A stretch of 64,000 bases of DNA, taken from positions 7,688,001 through 7,752,000 of the forward strand of contig NC_039506.1 of the NCBI RefSeq assembly GCF_003672135.1. Direction: 5' to 3'. This stretch comes from Ooceraea biroi. Its lineage: Eukaryota; Arthropoda; Insecta; Hymenoptera; Formicidae. The notes below the pieces were generated by a model. That model saw nothing but the letters and a program-made list of their open reading frames with translations. It was not told the origin of the DNA and searched no databases. This document shows positions 52,001-63,558 of the stretch, piece after piece. A program made the position numbers and the translations under genes. How positions within the stretch are numbered: position 1 is the stretch's first letter; each line of letters begins with the position of its first letter.

Positions 52001-53573
52001 CTTTATGCATTATTTATAATGCTAAAATTATGTGGAATTATATGGATTTTATACATTATTTTATATATTATGCATAATAGTTATATTCCTGATCAATTTT
52101 AATAGTCGAACGTTCACGTTTCAGCTAGGCGCGCAAATTACTACGAAAGCAAATCCCGAATGGTCCTCGAATCAATCCGATACGTTTGAAATTACATCTG
52201 CTTGCCCGACGAACCGCACAATTTAGTCAAATTGTTAACAACTGCCAGCACTGTCGACTACCCTGTTCAGTGTCGAAGGTTGAAGGTCACGCTTGACCCG
52301 AGTTCAGTTACCGCGGGCGCTTCCGCTCAGTGCACCTAATCGCGAGAGCCATATTATGTCATCGATCTGTCCGAACGTACGCGATTCCGCGATGTCAGTC
52401 CGGACGCGGGGAAGTCATCCGTTATTCCGCATGGAGGAATCCTACAGTCATTTGTGTGAATTAGTGTTCCTGGGAATTATACGGACATCCGCACGGATCT
52501 CACATTGATCGCCATTAGAATACGTCGCTTTGATTCTGCAGGATGTCGCAGATCGTAATTCCAGAGTCCAACTCGTAATTCGCGCATAATCCCAGCACCA
52601 CATGCTGAGACTGTTATTTAACGATGTCACATATTAAAGGAGTGTGCGGAGAATCCGGAAAATCTACGGTGTTAAAAGTCTCTCGGTAGAGCTAAGAAAT
52701 TCTTTTACAACTTAACAAGTCGACGAAGGAAACGTTTCCGCATTAGATGCAGGGGTACGTTGAAGGAAGAAAACTACGGATTTATGTCGCCTGAATCCTT
52801 TAACATCTCAATGAAAGGGATTTTTCTCAATTAAAACGTAGCATGAGAGGGAGAAGGAAAATCCGCGCGAATGGCACCGAGATTTTTTCATCGCGTCCCA
52901 CCCGTTGCTCGCCATCCCCGGATCTCGTAGTTCGGTGAAATAGCGTTTTACTTATCCCGAGAGTTACTTCTGTAATGCAACTGCGAAAGAAATACGGTTC
53001 TACGTGTCTCGGGCGTTCTCCCCGCTTCGCAATTTCAGCGATTCGTGCCGCGACTTCGAAGCCGCGATCGCGCGCGAATTCGCGAGCGCAAACTTATGAA
53101 TAGCACGCGGCGACGTCAGTTGATACCAGTGCGATGTGAACAAGAGTTTTCGCACAATATGCGAGTTGTCGCGAGAACAGGCTTATTAATATTACACGCT
53201 CCAGCGAATGAAACTTTTATCTCGTAACAATTCGCTCGTTTCATCCCGTCGCTAACTTTCTGAAAATAACGGACCGCAAAGCGACTGAATAAATCAGATT
53301 TTCGTGAACCTGGAGAAATTGTATTTTGCATCCCGCACTCTCAAATATACGCCACTATATCTCAGACATTCAGGATTTTTATAATTCAATACCACGATTA
53401 GACGTTAGAAAATAAAAAATGCAGTCGAAGTACTAAGATAAGATCCTGCAGTCGCGAATTTGCAGTTCCAGGTGTGGAATACGTGAGGAGCGTGAGCAGC
53501 GTTCTTCTCAGTCTCGTCTCGGTCGTGATGCACTCGAATCCTCCGTAACGGTTTCCACGGTTTTTGCTTGCAG

Positions 53574-53997
53574 GCAAAATTCCGCGTGATGGTGGAGGAG
53601 AACGCAGCGACCGGCGCCCGGCTGGACGGCGAGCTGGAACGCGCTAGGGGTGAGTGCGCCACCCTTCGCGGCGAGTTGCGCGACGTCCGCGGCGCCCTGC
53701 CGATTGTGCTGAATAACAACAACGCCGGGGCGGCGGCCGGCAACGGCGGCGCCAACAGCAACAACAATTCCGGTACAGCGACCGGTGCATCCGGCGGCAA
53801 CGCAAACCCCGGCCAGGAAGTCGAGGTGCAACAACAAGCGCAACAAGAGGACAGCAAGCGGCTGAGCGCCGGCAGCAGCCCGATCGAGAAGAGGAGCTCG
53901 GCCAGTGATAAATCGGCTAGTCCCATCGAGAAGAGAACCAGCCCGGTGGACAGGAAGGAAAGGACCAGCCCCATCGATCGGCGAGGCAGCCCTACAG
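53574..53997 (+). CDS. kazrin: Kazrin, coding exon 3 (coiled coil start, Ser-Pro linker)
   Basis: The acceptor is TTTTTGCTTGCAG|GCA and the donor is CCTACAG|GTGATA. The exon enters in phase 0 and leaves in phase 1, encoding 141 residues plus one base. Residues 1 to about 43 (AKFRVMVEENAATGARLDGE onward) form the first coiled-coil segment, similar in pattern to the vertebrate kazrin N-terminus (MMEDNKQLALRIDG). A low-complexity linker rich in Asn, Gly and Ala follows, then a short Gln-rich stretch (about residue 84). The last 40 residues repeat a charged Ser-Pro unit four times: SPIEKR, SPIEKR, SPVDRK and SPIDRR. These could be proline-directed kinase sites, which is an inference. The reading frame is intact, and the 189-codon minus-strand frame over this exon is its shadow. 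Confidence 0.85.
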
Positions 53998-54936
53998 GTG
54001 ATATAAACCTTTAGATTTGTAATTTTTATTTATTTTGATTTTATTCTTTATAATATTCTTTTTTTATTTTAATCTTTATTTTATATAATAATACGTAACG
54101 AGTAGCGAGTGAGTCACATCTCTATATTGCATTTAATGATCATAGCGGGAGAAAATAAATACGTAAATTTATTTTATTTTTATAATTAAATTTTTATAAT
54201 TAAATGGAAAACGCATAAACAACTGAATCGATAGCGTAAAACGTTGTTTACATTGAATAAAAGGACATTCGCACACGTCTGATCCTCTCGACGAAAGAGG
54301 CAGATCCCGAGGGAGCTACCGAGAGGGAGGGACTGAATGTTCAGAGTTTATTTCGCGAAAGTATTTTCATAAAGACGGCTCGGAAATGCGCTTAAGGTGG
54401 GCAGAAAGTTATCGACTCCGCGCGAGCTTCAGCTTCAGGATAAGACTTTTTAAGAAGTTGGCGTGAATGAAATTTTAAGACGGCGCGGCGCGCGAATGTT
54501 TTTCGCGTTTCCACGTTTATCTTAACTTCCCCGACGAGTTATCCTTTATGCCGCGCAGTTATGTGCTGTTACTTTTATGGCCGGTCATGATTCACGGTTT
54601 TCTCCGCGGCTCGAAGCCGGGTTCGCGACCGAGCCTCCTTTAAACTACTTATTGCAGCTTGTAACAGCTCGGTCGCCCCTGACAAACGTTGGAGTCGTTA
54701 CCCCGTGAAATACAAGAGCATTCCGCATCAATTTGTCCATCTCCACTCGCACGTGAGTTTTCTCTTTTTTTTGAACAGAGTGTTCAATGCAACTGTGCGC
54801 TTGAGATTACTTAATGACACATGAATCTTAATTTTTTTCTCTTTTCTTGTTATGACTAAAGTGCTTACAGAAAAATATATTCCTCGGCAGAATTAAATCT
54901 TGAAGATTTCAGCGCGTCACGCTAAATATGCAATAT

Positions 54937-55068
54937 TATTGGGTTGTAACATATATTTGTTCAATAACATATATTTGTTTTTTAGTGTTTTTGATAATAT
55001 GAGTTATAACATAAATTCGTTATTAAAAACACTAAACAAAGGGGACGCATATATGTTACAATCCATTA
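54937..55068. mobile_element. Small nested inverted-repeat element
   Basis: The outer arms pair: GGTTGTAACATATAT (from 54942) matches the complement of ATATATGTTACAATCC (ending near 55064). The inner arms also pair: TTTAGTGTTTTT near 54983 matches AAAAACACTAAA near 55025. A 14-base word, AACATATATTTGTT, occurs twice in direct orientation in the left half. TA flanks both ends (54937-54938, 55067-55068). It is 132 bp with no coding potential. It is probably a degraded MITE, with ends approximate. Confidence 0.5.
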
Positions 55069-55167
55069 CATTTCAACGCGAGGATCATGTAAATATCAGC
55101 GACAGAAGAGCTGCTTGTGAGAGATCACTTACAATACACTACACGTACGTTATGCAACTCGTGTCTA

Positions 55168-55189
55168 CTCTCTCTCTCTCTCTCTCTCT
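55168..55189. repeat. (CT)11 microsatellite
   Basis: Eleven CT units within a longer pyrimidine tract that continues to about 55220, inside the third intron. Confidence 0.9.
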
Positions 55190-56121
55190 TCTTCGTTTTT
55201 TTCTTCTTTCTTCCTTTCCCGTAAAGGAGAGTCACGATTAAGGGAGAGTGATCCGCGTGTGTATGCAGATTCGGGCCGAGTGCATTCGGAATGGACGTCG
55301 CCGTGTCGACTCGATCAATCATGCGCTTCACGTAAAGGTATTCGTCGTCGAGATCGCGGACCGGATCCACCTTATCGAGTAGTGCATCCGTCTCGGGATC
55401 GGACGCACGTTCCAATAAAGCTGGCTTCATTCCAGCGATTTCTCCGCGCGGCAATATAAGTCGTCCGCCGTTTGCTACTCGTCCCTTCTCACCGTAACTC
55501 CTCGCGTTCGAGACCTCGACAAGCGTACGTTCCCGAATCGAGTTTCGACGAGCACAAGCCCGTCCAGACTACGAGGATCGGTGTCGCATCACTTAAAGAG
55601 GGCACGGTTTAACTGCAAAATGCACGAATGCGATCGAATTACGTCGCGCTGTAAACTTCAGCCGCTCGCTGAAATTAATTACGCGCTGATTGCAAATGGG
55701 CAGTCCTCGTTACCATAAATCCGTGCGCGGCTAATCGAATAAAGCCACCGGGCCTTATGCGTATGCGCGACACTGATTCAAATGTGATTATAATACAATT
55801 TGTGTTATTGGGAAATAAAATTGATGCGTCGTTGAACGGGGCAACGGTGAAAGTTCCTAGCAATTATCGTATTTATAGTCAAGAGAGAATTATATCTTAT
55901 ATCTTGAAAAACTTAAAATCTTAAAAAGAGAAAAAGCTATGTTTTCTGCAGCTATGTAAGAACTTCAAATTGATACAAAATATAAATATAATCAATACAG
56001 AACAAATTTTGCATGAATATTTCACGAATGAACAATTTCTCTTGAATTTCAACATTCTTTCGATATCACAAAATGTTTCATTCGAAAGAATTTGAGGAAC
56101 AATCTTTTTCTCATCCGCTAG

Positions 56122-56490
56122 AGCGAAAAAATGGCTCGCCCTGCGAAGTCCGAGCGAGAAGGCTCGCGACCGTGCGCCCCCGCCCTGGAGAAGACGCGGC
56201 TGGGTGGATCCGGAGGTAGCGTGGATTCGCGATCGGGTAGCCAGTCCGGATCGAGGATCAGCTACCGGGGTGGCTTCCTGCATCGCGGCAGCAGTGACCG
56301 TTCCAGCGTGGAACGGCTCCGAATATCGACCAACCGCGACTCCTTACGATCCAGCAAGAGATGAACGATCATGATCAGAAGGACGCCGACAAGGATCTGA
56401 TGGACGGCGATGCACGCGGCGACGAAGACAACGAGCCACCCGGACCAGCGCCGGGTAGCAGGCCAACATCCCGACTAATTCCCTCGGTGG
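56122..56490 (+). CDS. kazrin: Kazrin, probable coding exon 4 (possible cassette), with two frame breaks
   Basis: The acceptor is CTCATCCGCTAG|AG and the donor is CGGTGG|GTAATT. The length is 369 bases (divisible by three), and the exon fits phase 1 on both sides. In the entry frame a TAG appears at 56217-56219. The open coding stretch from 56131 to about 56358 is one base out, and from about 56361 to the end the original frame returns (MNDHDQKDADKD to RLIPSVG). The pattern fits one extra A in the A6 run at 56126-56131 and one missing base near 56357-56360. The middle part is rich in Ser, Arg and Gly (GSVDSRSGSQSGSRISYRG) and the end is acidic. It has no known domain. Because exon 3 is also in phase with the following exon, this exon could be skipped. 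The alternative reading is an unrelated alternative exon entered in phase 0. Confidence 0.6.
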
Positions 56491-56978
56491 GTAATTCCAG
56501 CATTTAATTATAGACGCGTTTGCCAGCCACCAGCACGACAATCCACCTTCCCCTCGCATTTTGCCTTCTCGGACGGAATGCGCGGATTGCGAGTAGACTG
56601 TCGACATGCTCCATGCTTGTGACACCTGCTGAGGCTACACGGCGCTGCTAAAGCGCTATATCATTCCTGGATACGTAGTCCGTTACGGGTACCGGATACA
56701 AACTGCGGCTTTGTGACAACTCAGCAAGACTCTTTTCCTTCCACGCGGGTGATTTTTCACTCTTGGTGATGGTGCAGAATCGCTTGAGCGCTTGAACTAT
56801 AACGATAAAGATAGATTTAGGCTTTTCCAGAAGAAATATGTGTAGAACGTGTTTGCAGATTACGTGGATATATAATACTAGCAAAAATTATGTTAAATTT
56901 CTTATCGTTATAATTACAAATTTTCACAGAATTAAATTTATTTTTGATCGATTCTTCATCTTTCTTTTGAACATTCAG
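56491..56978 (+). other. Kazrin intron 4 (488 bp)
   Basis: It starts GTAATTCC and ends TCTTTCTTTTGAACATTCAG. It has an AT-rich 3' half with a strong pyrimidine tract. Nothing else is visible in it. Confidence 0.65.
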
Positions 56979-57354
56979 GAATTGGCGATCCAGTAGTGGC
57001 GTCTAGGTTGTCCAACATTCACGGCGGTGGACACGCGGAACTGGCCAGCACTAGAAGACTGCGACTGGAGAACGAGCGGCTGGTGGCCGAGGTCGCGAGG
57101 CTGAGAAGGTTGCTGCTGAGCGGAGCAGCACGGGGTGAGGTCGGTGCCGAGGACGCGGCGATGGAGGAAGAGGCGCGCTTCGTTGCCCTGGAAATGGAGC
57201 TGCAGCACGCGAAAGAGCATTGCAGACTCTGAAGGCCGACCGGAAGCGACTCAAAGCGGAGAAGTTTGACCTGCTCAACCAGATGAAGGCGCTCTATGGT
57301 ACCCTAGAGGACAAAGAGCGTGAACTCCGCGATTTTATACGGAATTACGAGCAG
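56979..57354 (+). CDS. kazrin: Kazrin, central coiled-coil exon, one-base frame break
   Basis: This is the exon that identifies the gene. The acceptor is TTTTGAACATTCAG|GA (phase 1) and the donor is GAGCAG|GTGAGT (phase 0). It encodes about 125 residues. IGDPVVASRLSN and a HGGG linker come first, followed by heptad-rich coiled coil (RRLRLENERLVAEVARLRRL), an acidic spacer, then ALEMELQHAKE. The next frame carries LQTLKADRKRLKAEKFDLL and later ERELRDFIRNYEQ, blocks typical of kazrin (vertebrate form KADRKRLKGEKTDLVSQM and RDFIRNYEQ). The two halves are separated by a one-base deficit at 57217-57219, where GAGCATTG would be expected to read GAGGCATTG (Glu-Ala-Leu). As written, a TGA follows at 57230-57232. 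The length of 376 also lacks one base for the flanking phases. Family identification is strong, and the break is probably a sequence error. Confidence 0.9.
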
Positions 57355-60300
57355 GTGAGTCGCACGGACACTATAACTTTCGTAATATCTCTCTCGCATG
57401 TTCTCGGATGCTTTTCTCAATGACGAATGTCGTTGCGTATGACTTTGAAAAGAGCTACGAAGGAATGACGGGCGCGAGGAGCACGAACGATCAAGTGGCG
57501 TTTTACAGCGAGCGTGATTAAACGGCCATTTCGTTCTAACAGAGAATTAAAATGCCGATTTTAATGACACCTTCTCGAAAGAGATATTTCAGTTCGCGCA
57601 GAGGGAGGGACATTTATTCTCGAATAAAGAAAGTGTCCCTTCCCTGTGGGATAGTTATGACGTTAGACTTATTAGACGATAAAGGTTCTGATGGGAAAAT
57701 TGTTAGGAAGAAAAGTGAAGATATTGGGGAGAGATCCATAAATCTTTCAAGCCCCAACAGAAGAACGCTTTAGAATAAATTTCCGACGAGTAGATCGTCA
57801 ATAATAATTAGCGGCGTTTACGAAAATAATTCAGAGCTCGTAAGGATGCAGGATTTAAAGAAGATTTTGTTTTCTCTGGCGCATGTTTCACCTGCATCTT
57901 GCATCTGCGTTTGTCATGAGACACGTTAGTTATCTGAAAAACTCACGGTTCGAATATCTTAACCGTGGTCTTTTTCTACGTTCCACAAACGGAAAGGATG
58001 GAAAGTACTTCGAGTGTTCGCTTGCAATTTGCATGTCTTACATCGAAAGATCGATTTTCGATGGCGGCCACGACGATGAATCCAGAAAGACGATGGCTGA
58101 AATCGGGAAAAATGAGTGCTCCGCTCTTCGATATTTATGAACGTTGAACTTCCAACATCGCCTAGACACTGTAATTTTCCTTTAGCTCATTTTTTATTAC
58201 CGATAAAAAGTGTAAAAACATCTGCACGTAAAAAAGTACAGAATCTGAAGTGTGTTCGTTAATGGCGAGTCCATTATAAGACGGTGGATTAAATAAAGTA
58301 CGTGGAAGATCAAAAACTAAGTGAGAAATAATTCAGCTAAATTGCTCGAATAACATTATTCGCTGAGATATTCAAACGCCCACTTTAGAATGGTCCACTT
58401 TCATGGGTTTTTCATGGGTTTTATAATCCAGAACGCTTGAAATAGCATTAGGGAAGGAGTGAGCACTCACTACTTTTTTCAGGCTGACGTATTAATTGCC
58501 GCCGACATAAAGGTCGACGACGCCGAGCGTGTCGTTGGGATTTATAAATATCTATCTTTCGAAATCATTTCGCTGCACATTCTCCAAACGTTTTGCCATG
58601 TAAAAGCAATCATTAGTGATACCGTTAGCGGTCTCTAATTCTGGATTCTTAAATTCTGGCGAAATGGAGTCGCGAAGATAAAAAATCAACTTTGATAACA
58701 TTGTTCCATCGAAATGTACTCTTTAAATATGTAATCTTCATGAAACAGGCTAGGTGAAGGAACTCAATCTCACCGCTCGGTTTCGTTATCGTAGTTGCAT
58801 GTCGTTCGATAAAACGCGACGCGATATGACACGACGAACGGCTTGATTATCAAAGTATAACTAAATTTCTCTTCTCGTTCCTCACTAAAGCGGTGCCAGC
58901 TAATGAAAATGAGAACAACGCGAAACGAGACCGACCGACCAAGGGAACCGCGTCGCGCGGCGGATTTTAATTTCGCCACTAATGCGTCTTTATGAAGCGA
59001 CGCAGAAATATCGGGGGCGAGTGAAAAAAGCCCGGGGTTGAGAGTCACCGTGACAGCGACTCCTGTGCTGCCATTGTGCGAGGATAGTTAAAAACTTTTC
59101 TACGCGTGATCGGAACCACTCCGGCCGGGGTTAATCAATAATTGACTCGTTCTTAAAACTTCATTACTTCTCATGCGTGGAAAGCGTCGCTCAATAATAA
59201 TCCGCGCATTGTCAGACATATCAAGATCAATTTTATCGCTGATCTATAGCTGCAAAGTGTTAAAATCACTGGAGATATGATTAGAAAGATTTAACGCATG
59301 ACCTGGTAAAAAGTCACTTAGCGGCGTTCTGAAGACGCTCCAAGCACATTTTAATTTTCTCGGAACACGTGACGGACGCAAGCGACACAATGCCTGCGCA
59401 CGCGGTACACGACAGCAATTCTGCCTGTTAAATACTTTCATTAAACTTGCCGGAATTTCTCATTTTGCAGAGAGCGTTATGGCCAAGCCGCTTTCGAGCC
59501 GCTTCAATTCCATTAAATGAACAACGGCATCCGCGAGCTGTGTGCGAGTGGTTGCGTTGGTCTCGTTGATCTCTCTGGTGCACAGAGGATGCGTTGGACG
59601 CGCGATTTTCCAATTTAGCTTTCAAAAAAAGCGCGATAAAATTGATATGAAAATTTATGGGGATACTCGTCGTGATACCGTGAAGATATACAGGTATATC
59701 GTGTCTCGAATTACTTTAGCCATTATTAATCGAGTTTTTCCGGGGCAAGACGTGACAAGCAAAATCGCGGGTAAAGCCATCATTGTCGGAGGAGGCTCAA
59801 GAGCCAACTTTGAGAGCGCATCTCGTATCAAGATTGTCCCTCCGGTGTAACGGGGCCACTCGGTCTTAAGCCAATGTGTAACGATGTGCCGAGACAAAGA
59901 GGGTGGATGTAGCGAGTCTTTGTCGCTACCGATTGCTATCAACCCCCGAAGTACAAAGACATGGCTCAGCCTCGATTCTCGAAGGGCCCGACGGCGTTAT
60001 TCCAGTGTCTCGGAAGGCCTACGTAAAACGGGGCACACAGACGCGCAGGATTACGCGAATACAGGGCAAATTGCGCTCCGTCTCTAATGAAATTACTCGC
60101 GAGACGAAAATCAAAATACGCAATTAAGGAAAACATCCATTGTGATTTAATTTAACGAGAGAAAGTAATTAAATTGCAATGAATACTGAATGTTTCATAT
60201 TGCACATCTTGCAAGAACGCGAATTCTCTTGTGAAAGCGAGAAATATAGAGGTTCGCTTTTTTTTAATAACGTGTATATTTTCTTTTTAATATTAAGCAT

Positions 60301-63300
60301 CGCTATGCATATAGCACGATAGAACGAGTTGTTTAAAGAAACAAGCGGTTTTATAACGTGAAGGTACACACGATACGCGATTGCAAATTTATGATAGCTC
60401 GCAAAAACGCTTTTCTCTCATGTCGCTGGTGAAATGAAATGGATACATTTCGCGGGTGGAAAGCGCTAAGAATAATTAATACTATTGCTCTGTTGTGCAC
60501 GAGTGATGCGGGACTGCGGGAGATCAAAACCGCTATCGCAATGTTAACGATAACGATATTGGCATTTTAATAAAAGTGTTATTACATATGATGTACATCA
60601 CCTACTAACGTGAAATCTGCTATTAATTAACAAGATCCCGTTTTTGTGTAGTGCTGTTTTGCCGATACAAAAAATATCGAATTTTACAGCTCGCTGAAAT
60701 GAAAACTTGACAATATTGCGTCAAGCGAAACAACACACAATCCATTACCAAGAAAATACAGAACACAAGAAGAATTTAATTCTGTTGTCGCGTTATTTTA
60801 TGGAACATTTATCAAAGTTTCTCGTAAATGTGTCAAATCTCAACGATCTGAAAATTATGAAAAAAACAGTTTTCGCGATATTTCTCGTGTTAATTATTCC
60901 TCACATCACATGCAACTGACCATAAAACTTCCAAGGAATGCCATATACACCCGCCGCATGGTATTTCTATCAAAACTAAAGACGATTATTCACTTGCACA
61001 CGAGCGCAGGTGTGTGATCTCTCAAAGGCTGAAATTTTGTTACCTGCCTGCGAAACGCCTTCTTTACTCGGAGAACGGTTTTGATGAAAGAATATCAGAC
61101 CAAGCGGCGGTACACGTGGTACATCACTGACAGTCTCCTTCGCGTCACCGTCCTGGAAGAATACACACGTCGCCTCCGGTTTTACGGCGGTTTTCTCTGT
61201 ATAAAGCGCACCGTCAATTTTCCGCCGCCGTTATCCCCTTCCCTCCTTGTCGTGCATCCGCCAGCCTTCTTTTTCTCCTTCTGCATAATCCACTTCATCT
61301 CTCGCGAGTGCCGCCATATTACTGCGCCTGGTACGCGGGTCTTACGACTTTCTATCCCACGTTGTTCTCAATTTTCTCTTGCCTGACGAAGGAGAAAAGG
61401 ATTGGTGCCTGGTACTTAATTCCTTAAGATAACACGTGATGTCCTCGCTCGACCGTGGCTCATGGCGGTTTTTATATTTTATATTTTGCTAATTATTTCG
61501 ATACACACGTCGGTGTACAAGAAAGAATTCGTAATGTTATACTTATCTTTGCGTTTTAATAAATTTAGCAACGCTTTTCGATTCACGTTAAATCCTACAG
61601 TGTGTCCCGCCATCGAGTTCAAAGGGTGTTTCTGGCTGCCGTTGATACGCGCAAGCCTACGTGCAATCGCTTTCAGCCCGTCCGGCTTTGTTCGACGTGT
61701 TTTCCAGTCTTTCCTGTTTATCATACCTCGACGATGCGCTTATAAAACGCTGACGGAATTACCTGCTGGTTGCTCAGGCTTCCAAACTGCTTAGGTTTTT
61801 CCGTTGCATCGCGTCACGACGGAAAATTGCGGACGTTTATCCGTAAATTTACGTGCAGTAGCCTGTTTCCAAGGAATTAATATACTTAAGTACTTTACGA
61901 ACGTTTATGAAAGCAACGGTCTCGCTAAAATTATACTAGAGGAGCTTCAGGACAAGAGTCCTGATAAAAAGGCTTCCTCAAATTCCTCTTCATCTACATG
62001 AAGCTTATTATAAAGTGCTCGCTGCAATTTTCTAAAGTAATCAATTAGCGACGCGCGCGTTGCATCGTGTCTGATATAACAAATTTATTATAACGATAAA
62101 AAAAAGTGTAGCACGATGAACGAGCAAAATTTCTTCTATCGAATTCCCCGGAAGACTAGACAGCGGTTTCCGCGCGAATTTCGCGCGTCCATCACGCTTT
62201 GAGCGGTGCAATTATATCGGATAACGAGGAACTTTGCGCCTCTGGCCGGAATAGCACGCAACAGTTTTGAGGATGAAACTACGACGTGCTAACAGCCGAC
62301 GCTCGGGTGATCCGCACCGCCAGTAATAACCGTGTTCCCGCAAAGTTTAGCCGATACACCTTGCTGCAACACCTGTTATACGTACGACAGAGTTACTTGC
62401 GCTCGAGGGAGAGATAAGTGGATTAACTTTGCCGATATCATCGACATAGTGGCTAATACATGTATGTGTGTACGTAGATGTGTGTAAACCTCGTGACTGT
62501 TCGCGCGCTAAAATATAATCGCTTCCTTCGCGGTCGAAAGATCGAATTATCGGACTTAATCGGGCGAAACATCCGAGGCGCAGCTCGTTCGTCAAACGCG
62601 ATTACGATTATAATTAATTAATGTAAAGGTCCGGTGGCGAAAATCAATTTACTAATAATATCGGAATCCTAAATCTGACTCGCGTGATGGAAATCGAGGA
62701 CACTCGAGTTCAGCGTAAGGGACACCATCAATTTCCATACGCGACACGTACACGGTAAAAATCGACGTAATTCTAATTTCTCGTAAATATTAAATGCATC
62801 ATTGAAAAGTACTTTTTGCATCGTTTATCCGATAGTGTCAATTACTGCACTTAATTGTACGTTATGTTACGTTCGCCGGGTATTAATTATGCCTGCAGCA
62901 CGAGACGGAATTATCGATGGGGAACGTCAATCACGAGGCCGTGTCACGCATATCAAAGATCCGGAGCGCGCGTCTCGAGTGTCCTCCCAGTCCGTTTTCC
63001 ACTCCGGGGGACATGCTCGAGATAACATGCTGCACGAAACAATTTCGCTAGCAACAGTTGACATTTTCATAAATATCAGCCGGATATTTGTTCTCGAATT
63101 TTGGTTTGATTTCCCAATGGCTATTTGCATCAGGCGCTGTTATTAGTTTGCCTGCTGTTCCGGCGAAATCAATGCCCGCGAGCCAGTGAGGCTCGTTGAA
63201 ACGATTTCGTCAAATATCGATCATTATCTTGAGCTTCCGTGCGATCTGACAGGCTTCTAATTATTAACTCGTACCGTATTGCGCAAACGCGCGCGGAAAC

Positions 63301-63558
63301 GTTTTGCAATATCCTGCATCGTACTGCCGCAACGATTATATTATCCGAAATGAAAATAAACATTTTTACACCATGTAACTTCTCCTCGTTTCGCGTTAAT
63401 CCGCACGATCCATATCGATCAGGATCCGTGGTTTGCCACTTGTTCGCTCTGCTCGCCGTGTATTTTTACATCGTTTCGCGCATGCTGCGGTGAAAATGGT
63501 GAAGGTTCTGGGGTGGAGTTACTGCCCGGACATGGGTCCCTTTGACCGTTGATTGCAG
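57355..63558 (+). other. Kazrin intron 5 (about 6.2 kb)
   Basis: It starts GTGAGT and ends CGTTGATTGCAG. An ATG-initiated 73-codon frame lies at 57552-57773 and an 85-codon frame at 57883-58140, neither with a recognisable domain. A small hairpin (AGGGACA near 57608 pairing with TGTCCCT near 57636) lies inside the first. AT-rich stretches occur at 60140-60300 and 60540-60700. No mobile element with clear ends was found. Confidence 0.65.

Larger units (their letters stand above)
29972..53573 (+). other. Kazrin intron 2 (about 23.6 kb)
   Basis: It starts GTAATT and ends TTTTTGCTTGCAG. No nested gene is supported on either strand. Contents I can name are polypurine and polypyrimidine tracts (33520-33640, 34190-34260, 44875-44990, 50760-50815), microsatellites at 34211 and 38389, a tandem duplication plus TIR element at 37167-37690, and a short inverted repeat at 48973-49013. 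Open frames of 100-166 codons at 30463-30801, 31319-31750, 47386-48248 and 50255-50665 have no recognised domain, and several lack an ATG. The intron is long enough to hold alternative first exons or enhancers, which the sequence alone cannot confirm. Confidence 0.65.
53998..56121 (+). other. Kazrin intron 3 (about 2.1 kb)
   Basis: It starts GTGATA and ends TTTTTCTCATCCGCTAG. It contains AT-rich DNA (54010-54200), an inverted-repeat element (54937-55068) and a (CT)n run. No other coding sequence is evident. Confidence 0.65.

Noticed and set aside
53405..53974. A 189-codon minus-strand frame.
   Set aside because: It is the antisense shadow of kazrin exon 3 and is composed of complement codons of the Ser/Pro and Asn/Gly repeats.
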